Translations under genes and position numbers: made by a program
Part shown: in pieces, positions 1 through 11,448 of the stretch
How positions within the stretch are numbered: the stretch's first letter is position 1
Layout: every line of letters starts with the position of its first letter
Assembly: GCF_036785885.1 (NCBI RefSeq)
Contig: NC_092312.1
Location: 13,348,001 to 13,412,000, forward strand
DNA: 64,000 nt
Reading direction: 5' to 3'
Source of the DNA: Coffea arabica
Lineage: Eukaryota > Streptophyta > Magnoliopsida > Gentianales > Rubiaceae
The notes under the pieces: model-generated
Told to the model about the DNA's origin: nothing
Databases searched by the model: none
Seen by the model: the letters and a program-made list of their open reading frames with translations, nothing else

Positions 1-544
1 GAGCCCGGTAACATATCATTGTTATCAATGACAGGGACAACCAAAGGTTAGCTACGTACGTAGACGGTCCTCCATTTATCTCACATAGCATTTCTTAATT
101 ATCTTCATTTAGAATGTTACAATGAGTCTGTTTCCTACTATTTTGGACCTTAATGAGATAGGATAAGCATAAAAGTCACAATGTCATATTCTAACTTTTG
201 CTTGTGAGCTTATCTTTGTAATTTTACTTGCTCTGTTTTTTTTTTACTACGTTTATTTCTAGAGCCCTAATGATCAGACATCAAGGCAAATATTTGTCAA
301 AAATATCGAAATTTGGACCACCATAACGTCCTCATTTGTCAACATAAAAGTTTCAGCTGATAGGCAATGCCTTGTGGATCCAGATAGAAAAACAGCATCA
401 GACGACATATGCAAAATACAAGCCGAAAGTCAAGAGAAAAGGACATTAGTTTGCTCCATACGGTAGGAAAGAAATGGAAATCAGTGTATTTAAGCAAAAA
501 AAATTGAGTGCTAAATGCTAATAGTACATTGCTTATTCCTTAGA

Positions 545-553
545 CCTATATAA
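545..553 (+). promoter_or_regulatory. TATA box of the protease-like gene
   Basis: CTATATAAG lies 68 bases before the ATG at 621. A start site about 25-30 bases downstream would fall near 575, so the in-frame ATG at 555 would be outside the transcript. This favours 621 as the start codon. Confidence 0.55.
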
Positions 554-620
554 GATGATATATCTTGTGAACAACTGGTCATCAGAGTTCTCCAAATCAA
601 TTCTAGACAATTATAGACTA

Positions 621-1719
621 ATGGGATCAAGTATCTTGAAGCAGTTTGTTTGCTGTTTTCTGATCATTATCATTTCATGGGAACCACAGGCATTGTCTCG
701 AATGATCCCTGATGTTTCCATGATAGAAAGGCATGAAGACTGGATGTCTAGTTATGGACGCCAGTACAAGGACGCTGCAGAGAAGGAAAGGCGCTATAAC
801 ATATTCAAGGCAAATGTCAAGTATATAGATTTTGTTAATAATGCAGGGAATAAACCATATAAGCTAGCTGTCAATGAATTTGCAGACCTGAGCAATGATG
901 AGTTTAAAGCTGCTCATATTGGACAAAGAAACCTCTCCAAGACAGCAAAGTCGAGCACAGCAAACCCTCTCATGTATGAAAATGTCACCTCAGTTCCCCC
1001 TAGCATTGATTGGAGGAAGAAAGGAGCTGTTACACCTATCAGGGATTCAACATGTGGTAAGTGTGAAGCAGTTTTTAGATTCTTTATTGATTGTTATTTT
1101 GCAATTGTTCTATAGAATTCATAATAATTGTATAGGAGCTTGGACAATTCCCGCTGTTGATGCCGTGGAAGGGCTTACCAAGATCAAAACTGGAAAGCTG
1201 TACACCTTGTCAGTTCAAGAAATTCTGGACTGTGATGGTGGTGGTCACAATGGTTGCGAAGGGGGTTTTACAGATGACGCCTTCCAATTCATTAAACAGC
1301 ATGGGCTGACTACTGAGAGCAACTACCCTTCTAAAGGAAATGTAGGCACTTGTGACACCAAGAAGGAAGACGAACCTGTGGCAAAAATTAGTGGCTATGA
1401 GAATGTACCAGTTGACAATGAGAATGCGCTTATGCAGGCAGTAGCTAACCAACCAGTTGCTGTCATAGTTGATGCTTCTGGTATGGACTTCCAATTTTAC
1501 TCGAGTGGTGTCTTCACTGGAGACTGTGGAACTGCTTTAGACCATGGTGTAACATTAGTTGGCTACGGCACCAGTAATGGCAAGTTGAAGTATTGGCTGA
1601 TTAAGAACTCATGGGGTGTTGACTGGGGAGAGGATGGATACATGAGGATGCAACGAGATATTGCTGCTAAGGAAGGTTTGTGTGGAATTGCTATGGAAGC
1701 CAAGTATCCTACTAAATGA
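621..1719 (+). CDS. Papain-like cysteine protease homologue (SAG12/SAG39 type), catalytic Cys lost
   Basis: Two exons, 621-1056 and 1136-1719, joined by a GTAAGT...TAG intron in phase 1, encode 339 residues, the usual length of this family. A signal peptide spans about residues 1-26. The I29 prodomain carries an ERFNIN-type helix near 53-73 and NEFADLSNDEF near 85-95. The mature part starts near VPPSIDWR (residue 125). Catalytic His282 (LDHGVT) and Asn303 (KNSWG) are present. The active-site block is abnormal: the family pattern QGQCGSCWAFS reads STCGAWTIP here, so both the oxyanion Gln and the nucleophilic Cys are missing exactly at the splice junction. No alternative acceptor in the intron restores them; the ctatag at about 1111-1116 leads to a stop. 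The family normally acts in the vacuole in senescence. This copy is probably a pseudoenzyme or a very young pseudogene, since its frame is otherwise open. Confidence 0.85.
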
Positions 1720-2154
1720 TCCAAATGCAGTTTAAGCTTATATATGTCGTATTTTAGTTGATTTACCTGGCTTGCTTTCATTAGGGTGCAATCTCAGTTT
1801 GGAACTTCTTGCGGTTGAATCTTGACTGAGTTTACAAATATCAATCCCTGCAATGTACATTTGGTGTCATATGATAGTTTGATGAATGTTTGTGGAATTA
1901 TTTCTTCCTAGTTTCCAATTTCATTATGCTAAATGAGCTGGAAATTCAGTTAACGAGTCTAGTGTGAAAACCTCTTCCAGCTTGTCAACTTGACGAACGA
2001 GTTTGAACCAGGCTGAATTAGTAAACAAGCTAAGTTTAAACAAGAGATGTTCGATTCAGCTCGACTCATTTACAGTTCTAATCTCTCGCATCTTTGAGTT
2101 GAATCATTTGGCTGGACATCATACCCCAAAAAGTTCCATGGCATGGACTAACAA
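1720..2154. other. Spacer between tandem protease copies
   Basis: This is the 3' flank of the protease gene. I see no gene here. It ends where similarity to the promoter of the first copy (positions about 48-230) begins again. Confidence 0.5.
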
Positions 2155-3525
2155 AGCTTAGTTGCCTACGTAGACAGTGCACCGTTATCCTAGCCCAGAA
2201 TTTCTCAATCATCTTCATTTTTAATGTTGCAATGAGTTCGTTTCCTACTATTTTGGACCTTAATGAACAATTGGTTAAGCATAAAAGTCAGAACGTCATA
2301 TTCTACTTTTTGTTTGAAGTCAGAATGTCATATTCCACTTTTTGTTTGTAAAATGGTGAGTAGGGCTGTAAACTGACCGATCCTTAACGAATAGTCCGGA
2401 CTCAATTCATTTAGACTTGATTTAGATTCAATTTTGAACGAGTTTGAACTCGATTTCAAATCAGTATTAGAACTGGATTAAAGTATCAAATTGAATTTGA
2501 ACTTGTATTATTCGACTCGTTAAAGCTCAATTAGGCTCGAATAAATTTTTTTTATTTTATTTAATATATATATAAGTGTTTTATACATAATAATACATTT
2601 ATTATTTTATTGTATAGATATTATATATCTATTATTGATAAAATAATATTAAAATGTAAAAAATAAATAAAATTTCGAGCTCTTGAATTGAACTTGAACC
2701 TAATAAATATCAAATCAAATCGAACTCGAGCTTAAATTTAAACTCGTACAAGAGTTCGAATTCGAGTTCGATCCCAAGATTTCAAATCAAGCTTGATAAC
2801 TTCAAGTTCAATTCAATTCAATTCGTTTGCAGGCTTAGTAGTCAGTGTTATATCTCTAGAACTTTGAGGATAAAACAACAAGCTGAACACTTGTCAAAAT
2901 ATCAAAATTTTCTTCTGGCAGGCAAAGGCATAGAACCAAATACAGGAAAAGCACCAGACGACATTTAGAAGATACAAGCCTAAGGGGAACTGAAAAGGAC
3001 ACTTGTTTGATCCATACAATAGGATAGATATGGAAATTAATCTATTCAAGCAAAAAAATGACTGATATATATAGCAAAACCCATATACCCATAGAAGATG
3101 GTTGTCTTGTGAGGGAAATTTCATCAGAGTTTTGTAATCCATTCTGAGTAGAAAAAATATTTACTAATAGGATCAAGTATCCTGGAGCAGCACGCATGTT
3201 TGTTGTTTTCTCTTACATGATTATCATTTCATGGTCTCCACTCTCTACAAGTCTTCTCTCGAATGATCCCGGATGTTTCCATGAGAGAAATGCACGAGGA
3301 ATGGATGTCTAGTTTTGGAAGGCATTGAAAGGACGCTGCAGAAAAGGAACATATTCAAAGCAAATGTTAAGTACATGGACTTGATCAATAGTGCAGAGAA
3401 TAAAGATGCAATCTAGCCGTCAATATTGAATATGCAGACCTGAGCAATGATGAATTCAGAGCTGCTCATATTGGACGTAGAAGCCTCTCTGAGAGAACGA
3501 AGTCAAGCACAGAAACCTCTGTTCT
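2155..3525 (+). pseudogene. Decayed tandem copy of the cysteine protease gene (promoter plus exon 1 part)
   Basis: From about 2155 the sequence repeats the upstream region of the first copy, for example the shared stretch around GTTTCCTACTATTTTGGACC. From about 3165 it repeats exon 1: IPDVSM..MHEEWMSS, then the prodomain. The start codon is altered (ATAGGATC where copy 1 has ATGGGATC). Within the prodomain there are an in-frame TGA and a deletion of the ERR part of ERFNIN. Similarity stops near 3525, before the catalytic domain, so no protease can be made. The host promoter part is interrupted by a MITE. Confidence 0.8.
2361..2840. mobile_element. MITE-like element in the relic promoter
   Basis: The ends resemble inverted repeats: TAGGGCTGTAAAC at 2361 and the complement TAAGCCTGCAAAC at the right end. 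The body is AT-rich with many GAACTCGA/TCGAGTTC-type inverted motifs. The matching segment of the first protease copy lacks it, so it inserted after the tandem duplication or was lost from copy 1. No clean target-site duplication is visible, so the family is uncertain (hAT-like is a guess). Confidence 0.55.
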
Positions 3526-3830
3526 TTATTTTCTTTACTTTAATGAAATGGATACAAGTGGATCACATGCATCAGCTATTTAAAAACCATCAAACTTATT
3601 GAATCAAAGTAAGTCAAGCGTTTACATTCATTTACGTATTTTAACTCACTCATAGCCATTCACAAGCTTTGATTTAGGATGGATCAATGGTTATGAATAA
3701 ACATTTCCTCCTCTAGTATAAGGTACATCTTCTCTTTGTGGATCGAGTTAGGTTCGTATGATCAGATCAACGTGTTCGAGGATGCCCTTCCACGACATGA
3801 ATTATAGTGGCAAAAGATCAAATTGGATAC
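3526..3830. other. Spacer without gene
   Basis: AT-rich spacer between the protease relic and the 3' end of the acyltransferase relic. No coding or RNA signal seen. Confidence 0.4.
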
Positions 3831-5070
3831 TTAAAAGCCATGGGGGTAAGGCCACTCGTTTTCACCATTTAAAGAAGCATAAGTGAGGAGCTCATCATTA
3901 GCTTCAAATAAGCACACTTGCGGCTTTTCTAGCGTGACCATTGCTTGTATTCCATCGACCCCTTTTCCATTTCTTAGGTCCATCATAATAAAGGAGTTCC
4001 TTTGTCCTAGTTTAGTAGCATAGCGCCCCAATGAAGGTCTTCCCCAACCAAAATCCACATCATAAAATGGGAATCTACACATGCTGGAGCAATGGTAAAG
4101 ATCAAATTTCTTGACAATGCCTTCCCGCTTTGCAAGTGTGGATTGGAATTCTTGAATTGGATCAAATTTGTGCTTTTCTCTGTACTCATTTTGGATTTTC
4201 CTTCGACCATTCCTTAGTTTACTAACCAATTCTGGAAATCTCACATCATCCTCGTTCTCCAATACTACGGGATAGACGGTAATGAAATTTCCAACAGAAT
4301 TCTGTGGCAACGGAGGGATAGTTATTTGTCGCAAGTTTGCAGCATTGCGAAACACGGAGGGCCTAAATGAGCCTGAGTTAGCCCTTGATGCAGACATTGC
4401 ACACTTCAAAATTAGAGCAGTCACAACTTCAACTCGAGTCGGGTTATCCACTCCTGAACTAGTTGCCATAGCCTTAAGTTCAGCAATTTTTGAAGCATGG
4501 AACAAGAATCTTCTGGTCAAGCATGTTTCCCTCTTTGGCACGGCGTATAGCTTCAACATTGTTGGATCTTCAACTGGAGGAAAGAGTGAAGCTCCTATAA
4601 ACTGAGGAGATGGAATATGATCACCATTTGGCAAGAGCTGACGGGCCACAGCAGCCCAGTCATTAAAGAAAGTGGACATGGTGGATGCATCAGCAATCTT
4701 GTGCGAGATAAGCATGCTTAGTGCCAGACTTCCACAATCGAAATAGTTCAGCTGAACAAGCACAAGACTAGAATCGGCAGGATTACTAGTGATGGGAGAT
4801 ATATGACCAGATGCGGCTGGAAAGACGAGATCTTCCAAATGAAAGTTCGGTTGGTTGATAATGTCAGATATCCGGAATTTGATCTGGGCTTCGATAAACT
4901 GAACTCCCATGTCATTGCAGTCGATAAAAAGGTTGTTCTTTAGCCTTCCAGCAAAGGGGTATAATAGGTAAGAGTTTTTGACAGTGAAAGTTGAAGCACT
5001 GTAGATATTTGATTGGCAGACAACCGATCACTACCCTGAATATTAGGGTAGAACAAGGCCATGAAAGAAG
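3831..5070 (-). pseudogene. BAHD acyltransferase, 5'-truncated and frameshifted (vinorine synthase-like)
   Basis: The frame from 4910 to 3831 is open for 359 residues. It holds both BAHD signatures, HKIAD (residues 70-74, the catalytic HXXXD) and DFGWG (286-290), and ends in WPYPHGF. A full family member has about 420-450 residues. The missing N-terminal part continues upstream in another frame: FYPNIQGSDRLS then SLSKTLT, followed around 4955-4980 by a one-base shift into YPFAGRLKNNLFIDCND, which leads into MGVQF. The similarity ends at about 5070, where the duplicated GDSL unit begins, so roughly the first 40-50 codons are gone. BAHD enzymes use acyl-CoA to acylate alcohols or amines in the cytosol. 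The internal ATG at 4910 lies inside the conserved fold, so a functional start there is unlikely. The frameshift alone could be a sequencing error; the truncation is not. Confidence 0.8.
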
Positions 5071-5135
5071 GCTACACATTCGATCTTCCCAAGGCTTTCC
5101 AAGTATCAGAGATTGACATGCTGCCATGAAAGAAG
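5058..5135. repeat. 13-bp direct repeat at the duplication breakpoint
   Basis: GCCATGAAAGAAG occurs at 5058-5070, at the broken end of the BAHD relic, and again at 5123-5135 inside the duplicated unit. The unit joins BAHD sequence directly after the first copy. Confidence 0.6.
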
Positions 5136-6557
5136 ACCTGAGTGCCATTGAGCGTGTCAAAGTTGCATGAGTGCGGTTTTATTACAAGTCACGAGCAGGC
5201 AATCTTGTACTGCTATCCTACTTTAGATCCTCGGCCCCCAATTCAGAGCCTCAGCTCGTCCTCGTGCTGGAGCCTGGAAATGTTATCATGCGTATTAGTT
5301 GCAGCAAGCAACAGGTCAGGGTGAAATATTTGGTGGAATGTCATAGTTTAATCTTACCCCATCCAAAATATTAAATTATCTTAGCAGAATGCCAATTATA
5401 TGCCTCGTTAAAAATGACAAAAAAATATTAAATTATATTATTCAAGCTTTATTTTATTTGATGGATGCTGATTGCGCTCAAACTTGAGCATAAGTCAGGA
5501 TTCAATCTCATATAAATAAATGGAATGACAAGCATTTTTTAGCCAAATCAAACTCAAGGATCAGCTGTTGACAGACAATACAAATCATTCCTCAATATAA
5601 TTAGTACGGTTTGGTCCATTTTTCCTACTTAGTCTTGCTATGATATACCGATTGGCCAAATTATGGAACGGTTGTACTTTTGAGACACAATATTGATCCG
5701 ATAAGTCAAAACAGAATGCAGGCATTAACCATTTATCTGGATTGCACTTGCAGGGCACAAAGTATATTTTTGCATTGTATGTTCTGCCAAAAACAGATTT
5801 GGTTCTGTTGATTCACGTATTTCGGTTTATGGCATGATGACGCTGATGAAACTCTGCAATTTCTTGCTGATATGTTGCAGATATGCCATAACATGCGATA
5901 AAACGCCTCTACTCTCTAGACAAGCAAACATAATGAGAGGAGAGATGAAAAAGCCCATTAATGCTCGTTAACGAACTATACAAAAACTACAACAGCGTGA
6001 AATGGAATATCTGCTACTTCTGTTACATGTACATAGAAGATCTGATGCATCGCTTCCTGCTGGACATCACTACTACATTCCCGAGCTTTGTGTTTGATTC
6101 AAGAGTTGAGGGCACCTGATTGCAGATTGGGTTTTTTGAGTTTATTAGGCGGTTATGTAGAAAGTTTGGTTTGTTATTAAAAACGCAGTGCTGCCCTGAC
6201 CTTGATAATCAGCTTATTGGCGCGTTTGTTTCAGTATTGACATTTGATACATAAAATTTGTGGGTTTGATTCTTTTGCTCCTTAAGTTAGACGCCTTGAT
6301 GCTTGGATTGGCAGCAGTTTACAGAGCTTTTCGCCAAGAACTAGATAAAATTTTCATAATCTTGAACCCAGTATGATAAAAACTGAAAAAGTTTCATATA
6401 AAAGTAAGTGGTCAAACAGTTGGTGACGAAATTAGTCACACAAGAGCTTCCCATTAGCTAAAACTAAACTAAGCTACTGGACTGAAAAAGCAAACTGGGA
6501 CTCGAGTGCTGCTACTGTAGAAGCTTGAAGAACATGATAAAGTTGATAGAGAATTGT

Positions 6558-8656
6558 TCAATGATGGCAACGCAATTTCCAGAAAAGATCAGCTTGCAAC
6601 CAATCCACTATCATGCGGTAAGCCTCCTGTGTTAAATGAATCCCATCCCAGCTGACGTATCTTTCGGGATCACGGCAAGCCTTAACACCTGGAAATCCAC
6701 ACATTCGCGTCTCATTGAAGTTGTACAGCCCTCCAACTCCACAACAAGCTTTTTGTAACTCAAAACCTAATAAGACAAAAACAATTAGATGACCAGATGT
6801 GGATGCTTCAGATACCCCTTCCTCCTACTGGAAATAATTGATTTCTTTTAAGAATTCAAACTGGTAAATACTAACTAACATACCTTCAGTTTCACCTAGA
6901 TTGAAAAGCTGTTCATATGCAGCGTAGTAGTCTCCATAGACGATTGTTACATATGGGTACTTCTCTTGCAGCTCGGCAATCGCCTTCTTCAGGTGATCAT
7001 TGTGGAAAGTTGCAAAGCTGTTCAATAGCCATATGCAATGATTCTCGTCGAACTCGTCTACTTCGCTTTCTAGCCCAAACTTTGTTAGATAAATTGGCAG
7101 ACATCCCATTGGAAAGTTCCCAGGAACCACTATTGTCCTTGCTCCAAAACTAATCACTTTCTGAAATACAACATTGAAAGAAAAGGAGAAGCAATTAGAA
7201 GCAAGAGAATTAAAAGCAGCAAGAGTGCTAACAAGAAGAGGAGGGGCCTGCAAAAGCTAACCTCAACAGCATGCTTAATTTTGGCAACAACTAGAGGTAC
7301 CAACTCTAGAATTTTAAGCGTATCTCTAGCCTCATCCAAGTACTGAAGGAATGCATAATTATAATCGTTGCCTCCGATTTCACCGACCATAAATAGAGCG
7401 TTTTGAAGCTTCCTTTCACAATCTGTTAAACAAAAAGAAAAGGGACAAAATTCAGTGTCATGCCAAAAAAAAAAAAGTTAATAGAAGTTGAGAAAAGTTG
7501 AATGGCTGTCACGATCATATATAAAATTTGAATCTACCATTGTGGCAAAATTTGTGAAAGTGATCTTTCATCCACTGAAGCTGTATGTCAAGGGAACTGT
7601 TGGTCACTGGATTTGTAACATGATGATGAGCGAGAACAGCTGATGATAGTGCTGTAGCACCGGCTACGGCAAAATTTGCTCCATGCTCAAAATTTGCCTT
7701 TGTATCCTTGATCGGATTCAGAAGAGGTAGACCCAGCGCCTGGGCTGTGTTAAAACAACGATCCAAATATTCAGTTAGCGGATGTGAATATGATAGCCTA
7801 CATAAACAAAAATAAGTAAATAAACATGGAAGGCAAACATCGATGATGAATCACCACTAGGAACATCAGCGGAAGATTGCAGATAAACATAATGCTGCAG
7901 GGTTAACCAGTATAACTAAATGGATAATTAGGGCAAGAATTGCACATGGTTTTCAGTTAAGGCAGCCAAGAACTGTAATAATAATACTCTGGATAATTTA
8001 CACTCTAAATTTCCTTGTAACACACCAGACGGCGATAGTTCGAATTTTTTCCATCATGCATGCAACTCATTGGCATCTACGTTCTCCACGCAAATTATTT
8101 ATAACAAAAAAAGAAGAAGAAAGAAAGAAAGAAATCCTTTAACAGATTTTGTCGCGGAAAAGACAATCAGATACGGAGTGAGTTGATAAAAAGCAAAGCT
8201 CTATATCAAGTGTTCAAAATAAGAATAAATCATACGAAGAAAAGATTAAAATAGCCTGAATTGTGACACGCACACAAATAAAAAAAATAGCTATTGCAAG
8301 TTGGTTGGCAATACTATGAAGAATTAACAGCGGGAAGGGCAGATCAAAAGAATCTTATATATATATTTACCAAAGTAGTCAATCATGAGAAGTCCATCAG
8401 AGCAACGGCCGGTGGCTTTGTGGTGGGAGAAGGTCTGACCGTAGGGATTTCTGGCGAAAGGTAAAGCGGCTCCAAGTGGAGATTCCCTGATCAAATTCCC
8501 AGTGTCTGATATGGAGTCCCCAAGTTGGTACACTTGATCAAAACGGCAGGCACTCAGGAGAGGACTAGCATCAGCGGATGGTGAAGGAGAAAGAAGCAGC
8601 AAAGCAGATGCAATAACAAAGAAAACAGCACCAATACTCGTGCCCTTGACACCCAT
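6558..8656 (-). CDS. GDSL esterase/lipase, copy A (acetylajmalan esterase-like)
   Basis: Five exons on the minus strand: 8656-8371, 7744-7538, 7422-7262, 7160-6884 and 6766-6558, all with GT-AG borders, give 379 residues, normal for plant GDSL hydrolases. A secretory signal peptide covers about 1-30. The family blocks are all present: GDSISDTGN with nucleophile Ser48, GGNDYNY with Asn183, and SWDGIHLTQEAY with Asp351 and His354. Exon sizes (286, 207, 161, 277, 209) equal those of the inverted copy at 37.7 kb; the two proteins differ at about a dozen positions. Such enzymes hydrolyse acyl or acetyl esters in the secretory pathway or cell wall; the substrate cannot be told from sequence. Both copies look functional. 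Confidence 0.9.
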
Positions 8657-8731
8657 TATTGCTCAGACAACAACCAAAAGTTTAACTATGTAATATTACT
8701 GCGTGGTACTATCATGGTTGCTTGCTATGTG

Positions 8732-8739
8732 ATTATATA
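8732..8739 (-). promoter_or_regulatory. TATA box of GDSL copy A
   Basis: TATATAAT on the minus strand lies about 80 bases before the ATG at 8656. The same element stands at the same distance in copy B. Confidence 0.5.
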
Positions 8740-9520
8740 GGGTTGAGAAAGTGTTATAAACCTGTTGGATCAAAAAATCGAATCCTAACTGGATTTGTTC
8801 TGCAGATGTCAAACCAAAAACAAAATACAACCAAAGTAGCACTATACAAAAATACAATAAGCAGTTTCCTAGACGGAATTGACTTGTTTTTAGATTAAGG
8901 TCTCTGATCCTGCTTTTGTTAATCAACTTACAGATCTAGCACCAATTCTACTAGGATTCAAATATAAGGTGCAATTCCACTAGGGACTGAAGTGCATAGA
9001 AGTTGTAATGAGACAGACACCTTTTCTTTACAACTACACTACATTTTATTCCAGGCCACCTGTAATTCAAGTTTGACTAACATAATACTATATGATTTTA
9101 TTATTTTCCAGCTCAACATGTTGTAATTACTAAAAAAAAATGCAGCCCCTTCAAATTTTTAATTCTTCAGGCGCAAAATGGATGTACATTTTGACCCAGA
9201 TGCTCTTGATCCTGACGACGAGTACACATTTTATCTATTCTATGTTAATGAAATTAGTACGCTAAGCCCAGGTTCGCATAAACGTTGACTCATTTTCAAG
9301 CCGAAGTTAAAGCTTTAGTTTGATTCAACCTGCATGAGGGACTGGATTCAGGAGATTATTAAACGCAATACAAGTGTTATGAGAAAACAAGGGCCACCAA
9401 GCATAACCAATAAGGCCGAAAAACTAGTTGTTTCGAAAAGGATAAAACTCAAAAAGGCATTGCCTGGAGCTCAATTCCAGTATTTTGGACAATGGCACCA
9501 CCTAAAAATTAAAATTTTCA

Positions 9521-11175
9521 AACTTTTGGAATTATATCATCATGGAATCACTAACTTATTAACTATTGAATTCCAAATTATTTTCTCAAAAATCAAAATC
9601 AAAATAGCAGAAAAGAAATTCAAATTTCTTAATTCAATTTAAGAGCCAAATTTATCGTTTAAGCATAGTGCAGAAATATTTCCTATGAGTGCAATTCAAA
9701 AAAACATGAAGAACGGCTATTCAGACACCTTAATCACGTTGTGCCCAATTCAAAAATTTGAATTCAAACAACAGCCCAATCTCTAGTTTTGCCAATGCTT
9801 TTTTTTTTTTTTTTTTTAACGGTAATTATCTAATTAACTTCTATTCTATGATAGAGAGGGAGCTTAAAGAAACTTGTATAGAAATTGGAGGGTGAATCAC
9901 TTGACTAGACATGTGCACTGTTGCACCATCTGAATTTTTATACGAACAAAAAGTGATATGCTTCTTGTACGATGTGATTTACTAGATCCCGACCCAGTGT
10001 ACGGGAGAGTTTCAAACTGGCCATTGAACCAAGGTCCAATGGTTTCTAGTCTGACCAATGCCAGCGAAAAAACACCCGACTCCTGTATCTTGAGCATTTG
10101 TTCTCATTTGGTCAGGAAATGCATGCTGAGCTTGAAATCAGAGCATGTCAAAGTTGCAATCGACTACTAAGACAGCTACACTTTCCATCTTCCCAAGGCT
10201 TTCCAAGTATCAGAGATTGACATGCTGCCATGAAAGAAGACCTGAGTGCCACTGAGCATGTCAAAGTTGCATGTGTATGGTTTTATTACAGGCCACGAAC
10301 AGGCAATCTTGTACTACCATTCTACTTTAGATCCTCGGCCCCCGATTGAGAGCCTCAACTTGTCCTCGTGCTGGAAATGTTATGGTGTATATTATAGTTG
10401 CAGCAAGCAACAAGTCAAGGTGAAATGCTTGGTGGAATGTCATACTTTAATATTATCTCATCCAAAATATTAAATTATCTTAGCAGAATGCCAATTATAT
10501 GCCTCATTAAAAATGACAAAAAACTATTAAATTATATTATTCAAGCTTTATTTAATTTGATGGATGCTGATTGAGCTCAAACTTGAGCACAAGTCTGGAT
10601 TCAATCTCATACAAGTAAATGGCATGACAAGCACTTTTTAGCCAAATCAAACTCAAGGTTCAGCTGTTGACAGACAATACAAATCATTCCTCAATATAAT
10701 TAGCACGGTTCGGTCCTTTTTTCCTACTTAGTCTTGCCATGATATACCGATTGGACAAATTATGGAATGGTTGTACTTTGGAGACAAAATATTGATCCGA
10801 TAAGTCAAACAGAATGCAGGCATTACCTATTTATCTGGATTGCGCTTGCAGAGTACAAAGTATATTTTTGCTTTGTATCTTCTGCCAAAAGCAGATTAGG
10901 TTCTGTTGATTCACATATTTCGGTTTATGGCATGATGACGCTGATGAAACTCTGCAATTTCTTGCAGATATGTTCCAGATATGACATAACATGCGATAAA
11001 ACGCCTCTACTCTCTGGACAAGCAAACATACATAATGAGAGGAGAGATGAAAAAGCCCATTAGTGCTCGTTAACGAACTATACAGAAACTACAACAGCAT
11101 AAAATGGAGTATCTGCTACTTCTGTTACATGTACATAGAAGATGGGATGCATCGCTTCCTCCTCCTTCCTGCTGG
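9521..11175 (-). repeat. Duplicated unit, partial copy A2
   Basis: The segment is the reverse complement of about 40318-41978, the part of the unit lying 3' of the GDSL gene. Its 10175-11175 portion also matches 5071-6090 in A1, so this sub-segment occurs three times in the window. A2 looks somewhat more diverged than A1 and B are from each other. It contains no gene; a 19-base T run at 9799-9817 lies within it. Confidence 0.8.
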
Positions 11176-11448
11176 AGATAGATGGTATGACTAGCAACGT
11201 TCCTTTCCCAATCTTGGATGTAATCTGAACATCTTGCCTTCAATTAACGGCTGCAGCAAGACAACATCATTGCTATCCAGACCCCATTAGATTCAATATA
11301 AATCATATGACTTTATCCAAGTTGTTGTTATAGCATGTTCCTTACCTTGAAGAGAAAAACCCCAAAGTATGAAGATCATAAACAGAAAAAAGTCTCCACC
11401 ATTTGGCTCCCATTTGTCATTGCTAACAAAGAATGATCAAGTCTTGAC
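11176..11448. other. 3' flank of the CofD-family gene
   Basis: Probable 3' UTR and terminator region of the minus-strand gene starting at 21969. No other feature seen. Confidence 0.4.

Larger units (their letters stand above)
5071..9482 (-). repeat. Duplicated unit, copy A1 (inverted relative to 36631-41304)
   Basis: The segment is the reverse complement of about 36631-41304 with high identity over coding, intron and flanking DNA. It contains the minus-strand GDSL gene. The left end abuts the BAHD relic and the right end is at about 9482. A 38-base stretch of other sequence separates it from partial copy A2. Confidence 0.85.

Noticed and set aside
555-620. In-frame ATG at 555 as start of the protease gene
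   Set aside because: It lies directly after the TATA box and would precede transcription start; the signal peptide begins at 621.
9334-9642. Open frame of 102 codons at the A1/A2 junction
   Set aside because: It spans the duplication border, and the matching part near unit B shows no protein-level conservation or motif.
10246-10473. Small open frames repeated in the duplicated unit (also at 5142-5374)
   Set aside because: Similarity follows the DNA duplication, frames differ between copies and no motif is present.
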